From positions 9,605,860 to 9,669,859 of the forward strand of contig JAKJHU010000030.1 of the NCBI GenBank assembly GCA_022316685.1: a stretch of 64,000 bases of DNA, read 5' to 3'. The DNA is from Progne subis subis (taxonomy: Eukaryota > Chordata > Aves > Passeriformes > Hirundinidae). Shown here one piece after another: positions 60,901 to 64,000 of the stretch; position 1 is the stretch's first letter; every line of letters starts with the position of its first letter. The position numbers were made by a program, and so were the translations under genes. The notes beneath the pieces are model-generated. The model saw only the letters and a list, made by a program, of their open reading frames with translations. It had not been told where the DNA came from and searched no databases.

Positions 60901-62054
60901 TTTAAAAAACCAGAGTTTCTCTGTGTAGTGCAAATAAGCAATAGTTTTGATTTTAAAACTGAGCTTTGAAAGTTAACATTTATTTCACTGGAAAAGTAAT
61001 GATTTATTTTGCTTTGAACTCTATAGTACTCCTACTGCTAAAGCATTTATTTTCCATTTATCACAATTCAGACTATTGTAATCTGATTTATAGAACAGTT
61101 TTCAAAATAAGAACTATTTTGAAAAAACCCCAAACTAAAAGAGATTGGCAGATGCATGCACATTCAGATGTGTCCCTCTCAGTGATAGATAAATAGAGAA
61201 AAAAAACCCCAATTATTTAGCTATTTATTCTGTTCTTTTAAAAGTCTTGGATTTCACCAAACCTTATAATAAACAGAAGACCGTATCCAGCACAAGACTT
61301 AGACACCTAAATGTATTTCAGAGAAAAAATGGAAAATAAAAACAAAAAAAAACCAAAAAAACCCACACAAACCCATAAAAAGTAAAAATTCCCAACCAAA
61401 CACAAACCACACTAAACAAACAACTGCCCCCAAAACCCCTTCAAAGAAAACCAAAACCAAGCCAAAACAGCCAAACCCACTCACCAATCAACCAACCAAC
61501 CAAAGTAATTAGGGAGAGTAAAGGGATTATTCATATTCCTGAATTTGTTTTTAATTTATATATTTTAAATATAGAAACCTTGCAACAGAGACTATAAAAG
61601 TAAATGTGTTATTGTAAAATCTTTAGGTAAACATTCCAGAAAATTTTCAAAAAACTTCAACCAAATTGAGTAATAATTGAAGTTTTGGTTTATTGTTTTG
61701 GTTTAAGTCCCAGCATCTATGTCTTGCGAAAAACTTCAGATGGAAAGGTATAAGGACCAACACAGGCAAGTTCAGCTTGTAAAAGCCTTGCAGCTCAACA
61801 ACAAAAAAAAAGGAAATCTAAGACTGATATATAAATTCTGTAATTTAGACTTTTGAGTCTAGTACTTCATACTGCTAAAGGCTCTTTGACACTACCTGTG
61901 AAAAATAGCCTGCCGTCCCATTCTGTAAGATAGATGCTCACAACTCATCCTTCCAAGTTGGAAATGAAGTGTGACCAGAAACCTAATGCTTGTAGGACTG
62001 CAAGGTTATGATATGGAAGGCTCCTGGATGAGCAATTTAAGTAATTCCCTGAAG
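57926..62054. other. AT-rich unique spacer
   Basis: No gene is confirmed. It contains a poly-T at about 58219-58238 and an A/C-rich tract at 61325-61505. A hairpin with 11 bp arms lies at 61099-61125. Open frames at 58511-58837 (plus) and 58612-58803 (minus) overlap each other and have no known domain. Confidence 0.45.
61325..61505. repeat. A/C-rich low-complexity tract
   Basis: About 180 bases of mainly A and C on plus, with few G or T, ending in (CCAA)n. Same class as 53725-53862, and the complement of the T/G tracts. Confidence 0.88.
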
Positions 62055-62690
62055 GAACATGAGCCAACAGTGTGTGCTGTACATAGCTTACTAAGAATAG
62101 TGCAGCCAGCACAACTAGGAAGGGATCATCTCCCTGAACTCAGCAGTGGTGAGACCACACCTGGAGTGCAGCATTCAGTTCTGGGTCCCTCATTTTGAAA
62201 AGAACATTGTGGTGTTGGAGTGTGTCCAGAGAAGGGCAACAAGGGCACATTGTGAAGGGTCTAGGAAATGTGTCATATGAGGAATGGCTTAATGAGGAAG
62301 TTTAGTTTTGAGTACAAGAGGCTCAGCAGGGATCTCACTGGTCTCTACAAGTACCTGAAAGGGTACTTGAAGCTGGTCTCTTCTGCTGTGCCTGCAGTGA
62401 GAGGACCAGGAAATTTGACCTTAAGGTGAGAAAGGGGAAATTCAGTTTAGACATAGGGAAAAAGTATTTTTCATTGTTTGGGTGGTCAGGCATAGGAATA
62501 GGTTGCTTTGAGAAGTTGTCACCTCTCTGGAGCCACCCTGCCTGGAGGTGTTTACGGGATGTTTGGATCTGCTGCTGGGTGTCGTGGTTTAGTGGTTTAG
62601 GGATTACTGTGGTAGTGCTGAGTTGATGGTTGGAACTGATGATCTTAAAGGTCTCTTTCAACCCTGATGATTTGACAGTTCTATAATATT
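62055..62690 (+). mobile_element. CR1 LINE fragment (3' half)
   Basis: GAACATGAGCCAACAGTGTG, GTGAGACCACACCTGGAGTG, TCCAGAGAAGGGCAACAAGG and the terminal CTTTCAACCCTGATGATTTG are in CR1 order, ending ACAGTTCTATAA. It is 5'-truncated. Open frames in it are fragments of the LINE. Confidence 0.93.
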
Positions 62691-64000
62691 AGTTCATGTT
62701 GCCAGACTAAAGGAGTAAGGTGGCATGTAGTATTTGATGACAGAAAGAGATAAAATCTTATGCAGATCTTGATATAACGTAGACCTTGAAATGTCCTGTT
62801 AAGATTTCCATTTCAACTGGACTGCAGTCATAATGCAACATAAATATCCAAGACTGGTATTCCCTGATCATTTGTTCAAGTCAGAGAATCAAGACATCAA
62901 TTGTTCATAATTCCATGCTTTTAGCAGTGAGAATTTATGGTGACAGATATTGTTGTCACTGAGCTTAGAAAATTTTCAGACTTTTGTGGAATAAGGTTGT
63001 GCTCTTAATTTACTAATGTTTGTCATATATAGCAATGCCAAGTGGTAGCACTGGAGAAAAGCATGGAGAAAAAAAAAGAAAAAAAAAAAAAAAAAGAAAA
63101 AAAAAAATATCCAGACAAGCTCTTTGAAATAGATGAGGACTGATTAGACATAGAAATTTAAATATTTATCTCACCCTGGTCAAACAAGCAGGCAAAGACT
63201 TTACAGTCTTCACTGCATAAAAGTAATTCTATGAAGTGTTCATGTTACTGGCACTGGGCATATGTGCCATGGGGATTGTTTCAGAGGCATAATTTATACT
63301 GCAACTCTTTCCTAGAATAGAGATTTCGTGTATTATTGTTTCTCTGGCTTGCAGTTTGAGCTCTAAGTTAATTTTAAAAGAAATATTAGTAATCATGATA
63401 GTGCAAAATTATGGTATAGATAAATATTATTTTTAGGTAATCCTAAACAGATCCTAATAGAATCATGGGTAGACTAATAAAAATATAAAATCTAAAGGAA
63501 ACAATGCAGATCCATAATTACAGTTGTTGGAGGGAAATGACAAGAGAGAAATAAAAAAGCCTAGCTCTTTCAAATTCTCATACATTTGTAAGGGTGTTTT
63601 AAACTGGATTTATTTCCATTTTGTTTCATCATATGTGACAGAATCTGCTAAAAAGATGACATGCTAAGACTAAAAAGTCAGCTTCTGGTTGGGATACATT
63701 ATGTGATCAGACTGAACTGCAGGGCACTGATGGATAGCTAATCTGAACTCCCTGCTGTAAAAGGAAATCAGTCAACAAAGGCCATGGAGGCCAAATTTAT
63801 CTGGTAATTAGTTGTGAACCCAGAAACTACAACAGACATTTAAGATCTTACAAAGGATGCTCTTCTCTTCTGCCTGTGAACTCTTTTTTTTTTTTTTTTT
63901 TTGCAGACCTTTGATCTGTATGAAACTTATTTTGCAGGTTTTTGAGTGTATGAAAATTGTGGGAAATGGTTTAGTGTCATGAAGTGTTGCTATAATTTAT
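62691..64000. other. Unique spacer to window end
   Basis: No gene is seen. It includes an A-rich run at 63070-63107 with two G interruptions and a poly-T at 63886-63902. Confidence 0.45.

Noticed and set aside
62335..62661. A 108-codon minus frame
   Set aside because: It is antisense to a CR1 3' half.
1..64000. tRNA, rRNA, CRISPR arrays, bacterial promoters or operons
   Set aside because: None were seen; the repeat content is that of a vertebrate nuclear genome, so bacterial features are not expected.

Overview
No intact protein-coding gene, tRNA, rRNA or CRISPR array could be supported in this 64 kb window. It is AT-rich vertebrate DNA, almost certainly from a bird and probably a passerine. 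The reasons are many CR1 LINE fragments with avian-type 3' ends (AATCATAGAAT or its complement, next to TTCCAACC-type sequence), several avian-style endogenous retrovirus LTR families, and long AT-rich spacers with microsatellites. Names given to repeats here (families A-H) are informal labels for this window. No repeat library was searched.

Layout. 1-13.5 kb: a retroviral leader remnant with a lysine-tRNA-like primer binding site (about 800-2052), solo LTRs A1, B1 and C1, an ERVL-like LTR piece, LTR E, a very large (CCTCT)n array, and a CR1 split by LTR A2. 13.5-30 kb: mostly unique AT-rich DNA with LTR F1, a CR1, LTR A3, LTR D with an attached primer binding site, and two ERVL-like pieces in opposite orientation near 29.5-29.9 kb. 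30-39.5 kb: a diverged 235 bp direct repeat pair flanking LTR H, then CR1, B2, the ERV-like block G, and three more CR1 pieces. 39.5-51.4 kb: unique DNA, a C-rich quadruplex-type tract, C2, two CR1s, a Z-DNA-type dinucleotide cluster, and C3. 51.4-64 kb: unique DNA, a stretch on the minus strand (about 55.25-56.55 kb) that reads like a decayed coding exon or retrocopy, an internally deleted CR1, and a final CR1.

The best-supported results are structural. Five solo LTRs have exact flanking target-site duplications with TG...CA ends: C1 gttcat, C3 atacac, B2 agctat, A3 tcagct and H tctaa. A2 interrupts a CR1 with a 5/6 duplication. The six-base duplications of A, B and C fit alpha/beta-type retroviral integration; the five-base one of H fits an ERVL-type integrase. 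The items most worth a second look are the putative pseudogene, the diverged direct repeat around LTR H, the 387 bp polypurine array and the C-rich tract. No operon or pathway logic applies here; the window is a gene desert shaped by retroelement insertion and decay.
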